From Chitinophaga niabensis (GTDB lineage Bacteria > Bacteroidota > Bacteroidia > Chitinophagales > Chitinophagaceae): 64,000 nucleotides of DNA. Each line of letters opens with the position of its first letter. The stretch's first letter is position 1. A model generated the notes under the pieces. That model saw only the letters and a list, made by a program, of their open reading frames with translations, searched no databases and was not told the DNA's origin. The stretch spans positions 1,121,001-1,185,000 of the forward strand of contig NZ_CP154260.1 of the NCBI RefSeq assembly GCF_039545795.1. The letters run 5' to 3'. Positions 37,342 through 45,589 of the stretch are shown piece after piece. The translations under genes and the position numbers were made by a program.

Positions 37342-40300
37342 ATGCAACTAAAAGGACTGGTTAGATTTTTTGCTGTCGCACTGATCCTTATCTCTTTGTA
37401 TCAATTGTCCTTCACGTTCGTGGTACGGAACTATGAGAAAAAGATAAAGACCAAGGCCGAAGACTTTGTGGCCCACCAATATCCTACCGCTGAACAAAAG
37501 TATGCCGGTAACAAGGAAGCGCAAGCCCTTTATGCCGACACACTGAATGACCTGATCAAGGAAAGGACAGAACAAATGCTGGACAGCGCCAGTGGCAAGC
37601 AGATTGCGGGATTTCCCTGGTTTACCACCTATACCTCAGCGAAAGAAAAGCAACTGAACCTCGGTCTTGACTTACAGGGCGGTATGAATGTGGTGTTAGA
37701 AGTTAGTGTGGAAGACGTAGTACGCGCACTCTCCGGTCATTCCAAGGACCCGGCATTCAACAATGCCATTAAGAAAGCCATTGAGCTTAAAAAGAACAGC
37801 CAGTCCGATTTCGTGACCCTGTTTGGCGAAGCTTATAAACAAGAAGCACCAAATGGTAAGCTGGCTTCTATTTTCGCTAATGCACAGCAAAAGCAGATCA
37901 CCTTCAACAGTACCAACGATCAGGTGCTGAATGTGATCCGCAGCGAATCTAAAGCAGCTATCAGGAACACCTATAAAGTGTTGCAAAACCGGATCGACAA
38001 GTTCGGGGTAGCTTCTCCCACCATAAACCTGGATGAGAACCGCGGTATCATTTCCGTGGAACTGGCCGGTGTGGATGATGCTGCACGTGTACGCAAATAC
38101 CTGCAGGCAAGCGCTAACCTGGAATTCCGTGAAACATATAAAAGCGGTGAAGAATTTTATTTAACAGTACTGCAACCCATGAACGAGGCCATCAAGATCT
38201 CTCAGGGTATCACTGCTAAAAAAGATTCTGCTGCTCCTGCTGTAAAGGATTCTGCCGCTAACACTGCTGCAGCTCCTGTAGATTCAGCTGCCAGCCTTAC
38301 AAGCCTGCTGGCTAAGGATTCTGGTGTTGCCAAACTGGGTGCAGACTCCGCCAAACAACTGGATGCACTGCGTGATGAGCAGATCAAGCAAAACCCACTG
38401 TTCGCTATCTTCATGCCTACAGTGAATGAGCAAGGTCAGATCCTGCCCAGCTCTATGCTCGGCCGCATCTTCCCTAAAGACACGGCTACTTTCCGCAGAT
38501 ATATAGAAACGCCTGGTGTGAAGGCTATTCTGCCAAAAGACCTCGTGTTCGTATATGGTCCTACTAACCGTGAAGACCGTTCACAACCACTGCCTGTATA
38601 TGGTATCAAAGTAAATCCTGCTAATCCTATCGCCAAGATCACCGGTGAAAGGGTGACCGGAGCGAAAGCTGATTTCGGACAGGATAACCACCAGGTGGAA
38701 GTGACCATGTCTATGGATAACGTAGGTACACGCGACTGGCGTAACCTTACCCGCGCATTGAAACCTTCCAACCCTAACGATGCCCGTACATTTAACTATG
38801 TTGCGATCGTTCTGGATAACGTAGTATACTCTGCACCTTCTATCAATACAGAAATTCCAAACGGTAACTCTTCCATCAGCGGAAGCTTTACCCTGGAAGA
38901 AGCAACTGACCTTGCCAACATCCTGGTATCCGGTAGAATGCCTGCCCCTGCCAAGATTGTGCAGGAGCAAGTGGTTGGACCTACCCTCGGGCAGGAATCC
39001 ATCGAGGCAGGTGCTAAATCTTTCATCATCTCTTTCATTGTGATCTTCATCCTGATGCTGGTGTACTTTAACACTGGTGGCTGGGTTGCAAACATCGCAC
39101 TGATCCTCAACCTGCTGTTCACCGTAGGTATCCTTGCTTCACTGGGCGCCACGCTCACGATGCCTGGTATCGCCGGTCTGGTATTGACTATTGGTATGGC
39201 TGTGGATACGAACGTAATTATATTTGAAAGGATCAAGGATGAACTGAGCCGTGGTAAAACTTACCAGCAGGCTGTGGAAGACGGTTACAAACGTTCTTAC
39301 GCACCTGTACTGGATGGTCACATCACTTCCCTGCTCACTGCCTGTATCCTGTTCTACTTCGGTCTTGGCCCTGTATTGGGTTTTGCTACCACACAGATCA
39401 TCGGTATCTTATTGTCCCTGTTCTGCGGTATCCTCGTATCCCGTATGATCACTGACTGGTGGACAAATAAGAAAAGACACCTGGAATACTTCACTCCTAT
39501 TTCCCGCAGGATCTTCAAACATGCCAACTACAACTTCGTAGGCATGCGTAAGTACACTTACATTATCTCTGCAGTAGTACTGGTGCTGGGTATTGGTTCC
39601 TTCTTCCATGGTTTTGACCATGGTGTGGATTTCAGCGGTGGACGCAGCTACACTGTACGCTTCGAGAAACCGGTGAATGAAGAAGAAGTGCGTGAGAAAC
39701 TGAGCGAGATCTATGGTTCAGAAACTTTCGTGAAAACCATCGGTGGTAAAGATCAACTGAACATCACCACTCCTTATAAGATAGAAGACAACTCCGATGC
39801 TGCTGTAGCTGAGGTGAAATCCAAACTCTACCAGGGATTGAAAGGTCATTATGCAGGTAACATTGACGAACAAACGTTCCTCAATAAATATATTGTAGGT
39901 TCTCAGACTGTATTGCCTACTATCTCTGACGACTTAAGAGCAGGTGCGGTGAAAGCCACTATCCTCTCCCTGATCGTGGTATTCCTGTACATCCTGTTGC
40001 GCTTCTCGAAATGGCAGTACTCTATCGGTACTATCTTCTCGCTGCTGCACGACGTATTGGTAACACTGGCAGTATTCTCTTTCTGCCGTACCTGGGTACC
40101 TTTCTCCCTGGAGATCGATCAGCACTTTATTGCGGCGATCCTGACAGTGATAGGGTTCTCGATGAACGATACGGTGATTGTGTTTGACCGGATCCGTGAG
40201 AACTTCCGCCTGATGAAGGGTGCGGATACCAAAACAGTGATCAACCGTGCGATCAACGATACTTTGAGCCGTACGATCATGACCTCTGTAACGGTGTTCC

Positions 40301-40506
40301 TGACCATCCTGATCCTCTTCATCTTTGGTGGTGAAGTAACCCGCGGTTTCGCCTTTGCGATGCTGATAGGTGTGATCACCGGTGCTTATTCTTCTATCTT
40401 CGTAGCTGCACCAGTTCTGGTGGACTTCGATAAGAAGAATACCCTCTCTAACGAGAAAGAAGCTGTAGTGATACAGAAAGCTCCTCCGTTAGTAAGCGGC
40501 AAATAA
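37342..40506 (+). CDS. secDF: Protein translocase subunit SecDF (fused)
   Basis: A proton-driven accessory to SecYEG that pulls exported proteins across the membrane. SecD and SecF are fused in 1054 residues. The SecD half has LGLDLQGGMNVVLEVS, a P1 periplasmic domain, and six helices with IVLDNVVYSAP. The SecF half starts near FDHGVDFSGGRSYTVRFE, with its own helices including FSMNDTVIVFDRI. An Ala/Ser/Asp-rich insert with repeated KDSAA/DSAAS motifs (residues ~295-345) sits in the SecD periplasmic domain. A strong promoter and terminator make it monocistronic. Confidence 0.97.
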   Translation: MQLKGLVRFFAVALILISLYQLSFTFVVRNYEKKIKTKAEDFVAHQYPTAEQKYAGNKEAQALYADTLNDLIKERTEQMLDSASGKQIAGFPWFTTYTSAKEKQLNLGLDLQGGMNVVLEVSVEDVVRALSGHSKDPAFNNAIKKAIELKKNSQSDFVTLFGEAYKQEAPNGKLASIFANAQQKQITFNSTNDQVLNVIRSESKAAIRNTYKVLQNRIDKFGVASPTINLDENRGIISVELAGVDDAARVRKYLQASANLEFRETYKSGEEFYLTVLQPMNEAIKISQGITAKKDSAAPAVKDSAANTAAAPVDSAASLTSLLAKDSGVAKLGADSAKQLDALRDEQIKQNPLFAIFMPTVNEQGQILPSSMLGRIFPKDTATFRRYIETPGVKAILPKDLVFVYGPTNREDRSQPLPVYGIKVNPANPIAKITGERVTGAKADFGQDNHQVEVTMSMDNVGTRDWRNLTRALKPSNPNDARTFNYVAIVLDNVVYSAPSINTEIPNGNSSISGSFTLEEATDLANILVSGRMPAPAKIVQEQVVGPTLGQESIEAGAKSFIISFIVIFILMLVYFNTGGWVANIALILNLLFTVGILASLGATLTMPGIAGLVLTIGMAVDTNVIIFERIKDELSRGKTYQQAVEDGYKRSYAPVLDGHITSLLTACILFYFGLGPVLGFATTQIIGILLSLFCGILVSRMITDWWTNKKRHLEYFTPISRRIFKHANYNFVGMRKYTYIISAVVLVLGIGSFFHGFDHGVDFSGGRSYTVRFEKPVNEEEVREKLSEIYGSETFVKTIGGKDQLNITTPYKIEDNSDAAVAEVKSKLYQGLKGHYAGNIDEQTFLNKYIVGSQTVLPTISDDLRAGAVKATILSLIVVFLYILLRFSKWQYSIGTIFSLLHDVLVTLAVFSFCRTWVPFSLEIDQHFIAAILTVIGFSMNDTVIVFDRIRENFRLMKGADTKTVINRAINDTLSRTIMTSVTVFLTILILFIFGGEVTRGFAFAMLIGVITGAYSSIFVAAPVLVDFDKKNTLSNEKEAVVIQKAPPLVSGK

Positions 40507-40527
40507 GCTTTTACTTATCTTACATAT

Positions 40528-40567
40528 AACAAGGGCCGGCTCAGTGATGAGGCGGCCCTTGTTGTTT
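40528..40567 (+). terminator. Terminator of secDF
   Basis: An 11-bp perfect stem (AACAAGGGCCG/CGGCCCTTGTT) with a 14-nt loop, followed by GTTTTAA, 22 bp after the stop. Confidence 0.75.
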
Positions 40568-40681
40568 TAATGATATCTTAACAAAGAGGGGTGAAGCAAT
40601 GAGAGAGCTTTGAAAGAGCTTATGTAGAGCAAGGAAAGAGCCAAGAAAAAAGTGGTAAAATCATATTACCAGGCACAAAAA

Positions 40682-40706
40682 AACCGGCTCCTTTTGGAAG
40701 CCGGTT
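40682..40706 (-). terminator. Terminator of the IscA-like gene
   Basis: AACCGGCT (40682-40689) pairs with AGCCGGTT (40699-40706), followed on the minus strand by a T7 tract, 18 bp after the stop. Confidence 0.75.
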
Positions 40707-40723
40707 CAGATCTTTTAAATATG

Positions 40724-41080
40724 CTATACCGCAAATGAAGTACCGCAGCCGCAGCTGGAACTTGCATTGGGATTACTGAAAGTAAATCCACGGGCATTCA
40801 GGCCGTTCTGGAAGTCTATTTCCATACCAAGGAGATAGATGCCATGTGCTTTCTTCATCACTACCGGAATTCCTTCCAGTTCAAAAACATCATCGTCTTC
40901 CATTTTGGCATCAAATCCCAGCACGTAGGACAATCCTGAGCAACCGCCGCCTTTAACACCAATACGGAGGTATTGGGATGCATCAAAGCCATCTTCCTGC
41001 CTGATACGGTTCAGCTCCTGAACGGCGCCGCTGGTCAATTTTATGGGTGATTGTGCGATTGTTTCCATGTTTCCATTCAT
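40724..41080 (-). CDS. Iron-sulfur cluster assembly accessory protein (IscA/SufA/ErpA family)
   Basis: A 118-residue A-type Fe-S carrier with the three conserved cysteines: one in GVKGGGCSGLSYVLGF and two in the C-terminal SSCGCGTSF. It receives or stores clusters for target proteins. Start codons at 41080 and 41068 are both possible; the promoter element at 41090-41097 allows either. No other suf or isc gene is adjacent, but a cysteine desulfurase lies at the window start. Confidence 0.93.
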   Translation of the reverse strand: MNGNMETIAQSPIKLTSGAVQELNRIRQEDGFDASQYLRIGVKGGGCSGLSYVLGFDAKMEDDDVFELEGIPVVMKKAHGIYLLGMEIDFQNGLNARGFTFSNPNASSSCGCGTSFAV

Positions 41081-41089
41081 TTAGTCTTA

Positions 41090-41097
41090 CAAAAATA
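41090..41097 (-). promoter_or_regulatory. -7 element of the IscA-like gene
   Basis: On the minus strand TATTTTTG fits TAnnTTTG exactly, 9 bp before the first possible start codon. Confidence 0.4.
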
Positions 41098-41196
41098 CGG
41101 AAAAATGCAGTATGTGCGTTGTCACACTGATGTCAGGCCTCTAAATATGAAATTTAATAGGCATACTTCAAAATTGTATGTAATTTGTTATCCAAT

Positions 41197-43977
41197 ATGC
41201 GCAGACTTCTATGCCTTGCAATGGCTGTAGTGCTGGTACAGCAGGTTACAGCCCAACAATTCGGCGGCAATCCGCCCTCTCTCAAATGGCAGCAGATCAA
41301 TACGGATACAGTGCGGGTGATCTTTCCGAAAGGAATGGATGCCCAGGGTAAGCGGGTAACGGATATCGTACAACAGATCAGCCGTTATCACAGGAGCAGT
41401 ATAGGCCCCTTGCAACACAAGGTGAGCATTGTGCTGCAGCCTCAGACCATGCAATCCAACGGTTACGTGCAGTTAGGGCCTTTCCGGTCTGAATTCTTCC
41501 TTACACCACCCCCTTCCAGCAATGATGTGGGTTCTGTGAACTGGGTGGACCAGCTGGCCCTCCATGAATACCGTCACGTACTGCAGAACAACAATTTCCG
41601 GAAAGGGCTCAGCAAGGTATTTTACTACCTGGGCGGAGAACTGGGGCAGGCAGCCATCACCAACATTGCCGTGCCCAACTGGTTCTGGGAAGGGGATGCG
41701 GTGGTAATGGAAACGGCACTGAGCTTACAGGGCAGGGGACGTTTACCAGCCTTCTTCAATGATTTCAGGGCTTTGACGCTGGCCAGTAAAAAGTATTCTT
41801 TCATGCAGATCCGCAATGGATCGTACCGCAACTTTATACCGGACCATTATGCCACGGGGTATATGATGACCAGCTACGGCAGAAAACATTACGGACAAAC
41901 ATTCTGGAAAGATGTAACAGATGATGCAGTCCGCTATCGCCGTGTGTTCTATCCTTTCTCCCAAAGCCTGAAACACCGTACCGGCAAAAATGCCGCTGCC
42001 TTCTTTAAAGCTTCCTGGGATGAATATGCGGCAGCCTGGAATGCAGCAGACAAGCCAGTTGCAGATACACTCACACCTGCTACGAATACCGTTACAAACT
42101 ACAAATACGTATACGCTGTTAACGACAGCAGTTACATTGTTTCCAAGAGTTCCTATAAAAAGATCCCCGGGTTTTATGAGCGGGATGCACAAGGGCATGA
42201 AACCCTGATCGTGCGGCCGGGTATTGGCTTCGATGATTATTTCAGCTACCGTAACAATAAACTGCTGTGGACCGAAAGCCGGTTTGATGCACGCTGGAGC
42301 TGGAAAGACAATTCCGTGGTGAAAGTATTCGACCGCAGCAGCGGGCAAATGCAAATACTGGGTCAGGAGCGCCGTTGTTTTTCACCGGATCTCTCTTTTG
42401 ACGGGCAAAAAATAGTGGTGGTAACCATTACGCCCACACAACAATATCAGCTCAAACTGCTGGATGCAGCAACAGGGGCAGCAGTGCATACTTTCCCGAA
42501 TCCTGAGAACTGGTATTACACCTATCCTAAATTCACGGCAGACGATCGGCATATTATCAGTGCCGTGCGTGACCAGGAAGGCAGGATGGCCCTTATACAA
42601 CAGGCCATCGCAGACGGCAGTGTGAAGATATTGGTGCCCTTTGGCGTACAAACGATCGGAATTTCTTCCGTGCAGGGAGAGAACATTTACTTCACGGCAG
42701 CATTCAAAGATGCAGACAATGTTTATACCTTAAATGGCACAGAAGTTAAACAGGTAACGAACAGGCCCAATGGTGTACAGCATATGGCTGTTGCAGGAGA
42801 TCATATTGTATTCAGCGAGTTTACCGCAGATGGTTATAAGCTGTTGCGGACGGGACTGTCTTCAAATGCTTTCGTAAATCATCACAGCGCCTGGTTACAG
42901 CCCGATTTTGGCGAAGGCGGGAACATTCTCGATAAAATACCTGCCGGAGAACATCGGGTCCGTAAATACCCTAAAACACACCGGATCTTTAACTTCCATA
43001 GCTGGTTACCGGAAATAGATGATCCGGAGTATGGTTTATTCCTGCATGGAGAGAACGTGCTGGGAACTTTACAGAGCATGGTAGGAGTGAGATATAACTA
43101 CAATGAAGAAAGTCCCAGTGTAAGTGCCTCCCTGTTGTATGGCGCCTGGTTTCCTTACCTGCGTGCAGGAGTGGATTACCGGATGCAGCGTTACCTGAAT
43201 GTGAATGATACCGTCCAGATACAATGGAATGAGCTGGACTGGTACGGCGGTGTAAGCATCCCGCTGAATTTCACTTCCGGCAAATACTACCGTTACCTCA
43301 CCCTGAATGGTAACTACCACCAGGTGACCCGTACGCGCAGCGGCAATTCGAAATATGTTTTCCGGGATAACAACATTCAATACATTGATCTGAACGGTAG
43401 TTTTACCAATCAACGCATCAAAGCACTGCAGAACATCAATTCGCATTTTGCGCAATCACTGCAGTTCCGTTATAACAGATCCATCAACGGTATTCCGGCA
43501 GAACAGCTGTATGGCCGTTTAGATCTTTACCTGCCGGGTTTTTCAGCAAACCACAGCATTGTGCTGCAAGGTGCGTTCCAGCAGAAAGATACCAGCCTGC
43601 GGTATGCCTTTACGGATTACTTTGTGTATGCAAGAGGTTATACCAAACCTTTCTACGAGCATATGTATAAACTCGGGGCCAACTATCATTTCCCGATCGC
43701 ATACCCTGACTGGGGATTTGCGAATATCCTGTTCTTCAACCGCCTGAGAGGAAATGTATTCTACGATCATAGTGTGGCTTACAACTTTAGGTCCAGGCAG
43801 GATGTTACATATGCATCTACCGGCGGGGAAATGTTCTTCGATACTAAACTGGGGAATGTGCTGCCTTTTACCTTTGGTGTAAGGTACAGCCACCTGTTGA
43901 ACACCAACCCGGGAGATCCGTTACGGAAGGATAGGTTTGAAGTGATCATTCCTTTGCAGCAATTATTCAATTATTAA
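41197..43977 (+). CDS. Large secreted protein: metallopeptidase-like domain, beta-propeller and C-terminal barrel
   Basis: A 926-residue protein with a signal peptide (cleavage near VTAQQF). The N-terminal domain has a gluzincin-like site LHEYRHVLQ (His123, Glu124, His127), with Glu165 in NWFWEGDA as the probable third ligand. A TolB-like propeller region follows (~300-600). The last ~300 residues are rich in alternating aromatic strands and end in IIPLQQLFNY, consistent with an outer-membrane barrel. The start is ATG at 41197 rather than TTG at 41185, giving a clean signal. I know of no characterised protein with this exact plan. Confidence 0.75.
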   Translation: MRRLLCLAMAVVLVQQVTAQQFGGNPPSLKWQQINTDTVRVIFPKGMDAQGKRVTDIVQQISRYHRSSIGPLQHKVSIVLQPQTMQSNGYVQLGPFRSEFFLTPPPSSNDVGSVNWVDQLALHEYRHVLQNNNFRKGLSKVFYYLGGELGQAAITNIAVPNWFWEGDAVVMETALSLQGRGRLPAFFNDFRALTLASKKYSFMQIRNGSYRNFIPDHYATGYMMTSYGRKHYGQTFWKDVTDDAVRYRRVFYPFSQSLKHRTGKNAAAFFKASWDEYAAAWNAADKPVADTLTPATNTVTNYKYVYAVNDSSYIVSKSSYKKIPGFYERDAQGHETLIVRPGIGFDDYFSYRNNKLLWTESRFDARWSWKDNSVVKVFDRSSGQMQILGQERRCFSPDLSFDGQKIVVVTITPTQQYQLKLLDAATGAAVHTFPNPENWYYTYPKFTADDRHIISAVRDQEGRMALIQQAIADGSVKILVPFGVQTIGISSVQGENIYFTAAFKDADNVYTLNGTEVKQVTNRPNGVQHMAVAGDHIVFSEFTADGYKLLRTGLSSNAFVNHHSAWLQPDFGEGGNILDKIPAGEHRVRKYPKTHRIFNFHSWLPEIDDPEYGLFLHGENVLGTLQSMVGVRYNYNEESPSVSASLLYGAWFPYLRAGVDYRMQRYLNVNDTVQIQWNELDWYGGVSIPLNFTSGKYYRYLTLNGNYHQVTRTRSGNSKYVFRDNNIQYIDLNGSFTNQRIKALQNINSHFAQSLQFRYNRSINGIPAEQLYGRLDLYLPGFSANHSIVLQGAFQQKDTSLRYAFTDYFVYARGYTKPFYEHMYKLGANYHFPIAYPDWGFANILFFNRLRGNVFYDHSVAYNFRSRQDVTYASTGGEMFFDTKLGNVLPFTFGVRYSHLLNTNPGDPLRKDRFEVIIPLQQLFNY

Positions 43978-43986
43978 AATTCGTGC

Positions 43987-45039
43987 ATGAGACCGCTACA
44001 GAAAAGAGATCCTTTCTACATCAGATTAAGTCATACGCTTTTAAGCCTGGTGTTGATTGTGATCATTCTCCGCACCATGAAGGAGATACTGGCGCCCGTA
44101 GCCTTCGGCTTTATTTTCGCCATTCTCTTATTACCTGTGGCGCAGGGGCTGGAAAGGATCAGGTTCTCCCGCGGTCTCGCAGCCACTGTAGCAGTGTTGT
44201 TATTTATCCTCTTAATGGCAGGATTGTTATATTTCATCTCCTGGCAAACCTCTTCGTTCTTAACAGATCTTCCCTTACTGGAAAAGCGCCTGATGGTACA
44301 GGCGAATGAACTTACGCTTTGGATAGATGAAAAGTTCAAGATCGATTCTGATCAGCAGATCGCCTGGATCAATGAAACAGCAGCAAAGAGTATCACCACT
44401 GTTTCTGCATTTGCGATGAATGCGGTTTCTTCTGTTTCTGCCATTCTCATTTTCCTGATCTTCATACCGATGTATACTTTCTTCCTGCTCTTCTATCGCA
44501 AGCTGCTGGTACGTTTCCTGTTGAAGCTGTTCCATCGCGATCATGCGGATGAAGTGCATGAAGTGATTGCACATGCACGGGTGGTAGTGAAAAGTTATGT
44601 GGTGGGATTATTCATAGAAATGGTAGTGGTAGCGGTGTTGAATATTTCTGCATTGTTATTGCTGGGTGTAAAATATGCTGTGTTGCTGGGGACATTGGGG
44701 GCTATCTTTAACATCATTCCTTACCTGGGTATGATTGTAACCATTATCATCACACTGGTGGTGACCTTAACTACAGGAACGCCTGCACTGGCTTTGTGGG
44801 CAGCGCTTTCCCTGTTTATTATTCACCTGATAGATGCGAATGTATTGCTGCCTCGTATTGTTGGATCGAAGGTGTCCATCAATGCCATGATCACTTTACT
44901 GGGCGTATTTGTAGGTAGTATGATATGGGGGATAGCAGGCATGTTCATCTCCATTCCGGCTATGGCGCTGCTGAAGATCATCTTCGACAGGGTGCCGAGT
45001 ATGAAGCCCTGGGGGATCTTAATGGGGTCGGGAGAATAA
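43987..45039 (+). CDS. AI-2E family transporter (PerM/YdiK-like permease)
   Basis: A 350-residue integral membrane protein with about seven to eight helices and the family features VAFGFIFAILLLPV near residue 35, GAIFNIIPYLGMIV and the C-terminal GMFISIPAMALLKIIFD. Members were named for autoinducer-2 export, but several are Na+/H+ antiporters, so the substrate is open. It begins 9 bp after the propeller/barrel gene and ends 1 bp from the convergent neighbour. Confidence 0.88.
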   Translation: MRPLQKRDPFYIRLSHTLLSLVLIVIILRTMKEILAPVAFGFIFAILLLPVAQGLERIRFSRGLAATVAVLLFILLMAGLLYFISWQTSSFLTDLPLLEKRLMVQANELTLWIDEKFKIDSDQQIAWINETAAKSITTVSAFAMNAVSSVSAILIFLIFIPMYTFFLLFYRKLLVRFLLKLFHRDHADEVHEVIAHARVVVKSYVVGLFIEMVVVAVLNISALLLLGVKYAVLLGTLGAIFNIIPYLGMIVTIIITLVVTLTTGTPALALWAALSLFIIHLIDANVLLPRIVGSKVSINAMITLLGVFVGSMIWGIAGMFISIPAMALLKIIFDRVPSMKPWGILMGSGE

Positions 45040-45537
45040 TTATTTAATAGTGATCTTCAGCTCAGGAGCCCGGTAGAATTTATCGCCGGTGTATTTGATC
45101 ACGATATTATTGAAGAACAATACTTCACCTTTCTGGATGGTTTCTTTCAACCTATTGCTCCAGGTGGTATCTATCTTGTTTGATTTAAAGGAATCACCGA
45201 TATACTCTGTATAAAAGCCTACTTCATTCGTGGTGTCGTTCAAATAAGGTTCCTTCTTTTCCCAGGTGAAATCAAAAGAAACAACGGGGAATTTTTGATT
45301 ACTGCCATCCCTGACGATCAGGGCAGAATCCAATAATTTCAATACTTCAGGGCGGGGGAGGGTATCACTGAGGAAGATGCCCCAGGTGGTACGGAAGCGC
45401 AATGGCTTTTGAGCAGCAGTAGCTGCCGGTGTTTTGCCTGGCGCCGGTTTCTTAACAGCCGGTTTATTGCTTTGTGCAACAGCACCCAGTGCGCAACAAC
45501 AGATCAGCGTGACAGTATAAAAGAGTTTCTGCGTCAT
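45040..45537 (-). CDS. Secreted hypothetical protein with a possible GldM-C-like fold
   Basis: A 165-residue protein with a signal peptide (MTQKLFYTVTL to GAVAQ), an Ala/Pro/Lys-rich spacer, and a beta-rich domain of about 115 residues ending GEVLFFNNIVIKYTGD and LKITIK. The closing segment resembles the C-terminal domain of gliding protein GldM, but this is a weak visual likeness. The frame extends to 45570, yet that part overlaps the valS terminator, so the later start is used. Confidence 0.7.
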   Translation of the reverse strand: MTQKLFYTVTLICCCALGAVAQSNKPAVKKPAPGKTPAATAAQKPLRFRTTWGIFLSDTLPRPEVLKLLDSALIVRDGSNQKFPVVSFDFTWEKKEPYLNDTTNEVGFYTEYIGDSFKSNKIDTTWSNRLKETIQKGEVLFFNNIVIKYTGDKFYRAPELKITIK

Positions 45538-45552
45538 AGGCTTATTAAAAAA

Positions 45553-45582
45553 GATCGTCCGGTTATTCAACGCCGGACGATC
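45553..45582 (-). terminator. Terminator of valS
   Basis: A 10-bp perfect stem (GATCGTCCGG/CCGGACGATC) with a 10-nt loop, followed on the minus strand by TTTTTTAATAAG, 8 bp after the valS stop. Confidence 0.8.
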
Positions 45583-45589
45583 TTTAAAA

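Noticed and set aside
40570..40680. Possible small gene or repeat after secDF
   Set aside because: Short AGAGCTT-like words recur, but there is no frame, no consistent period and only about 110 bp; it looks like plain spacer between two terminators.
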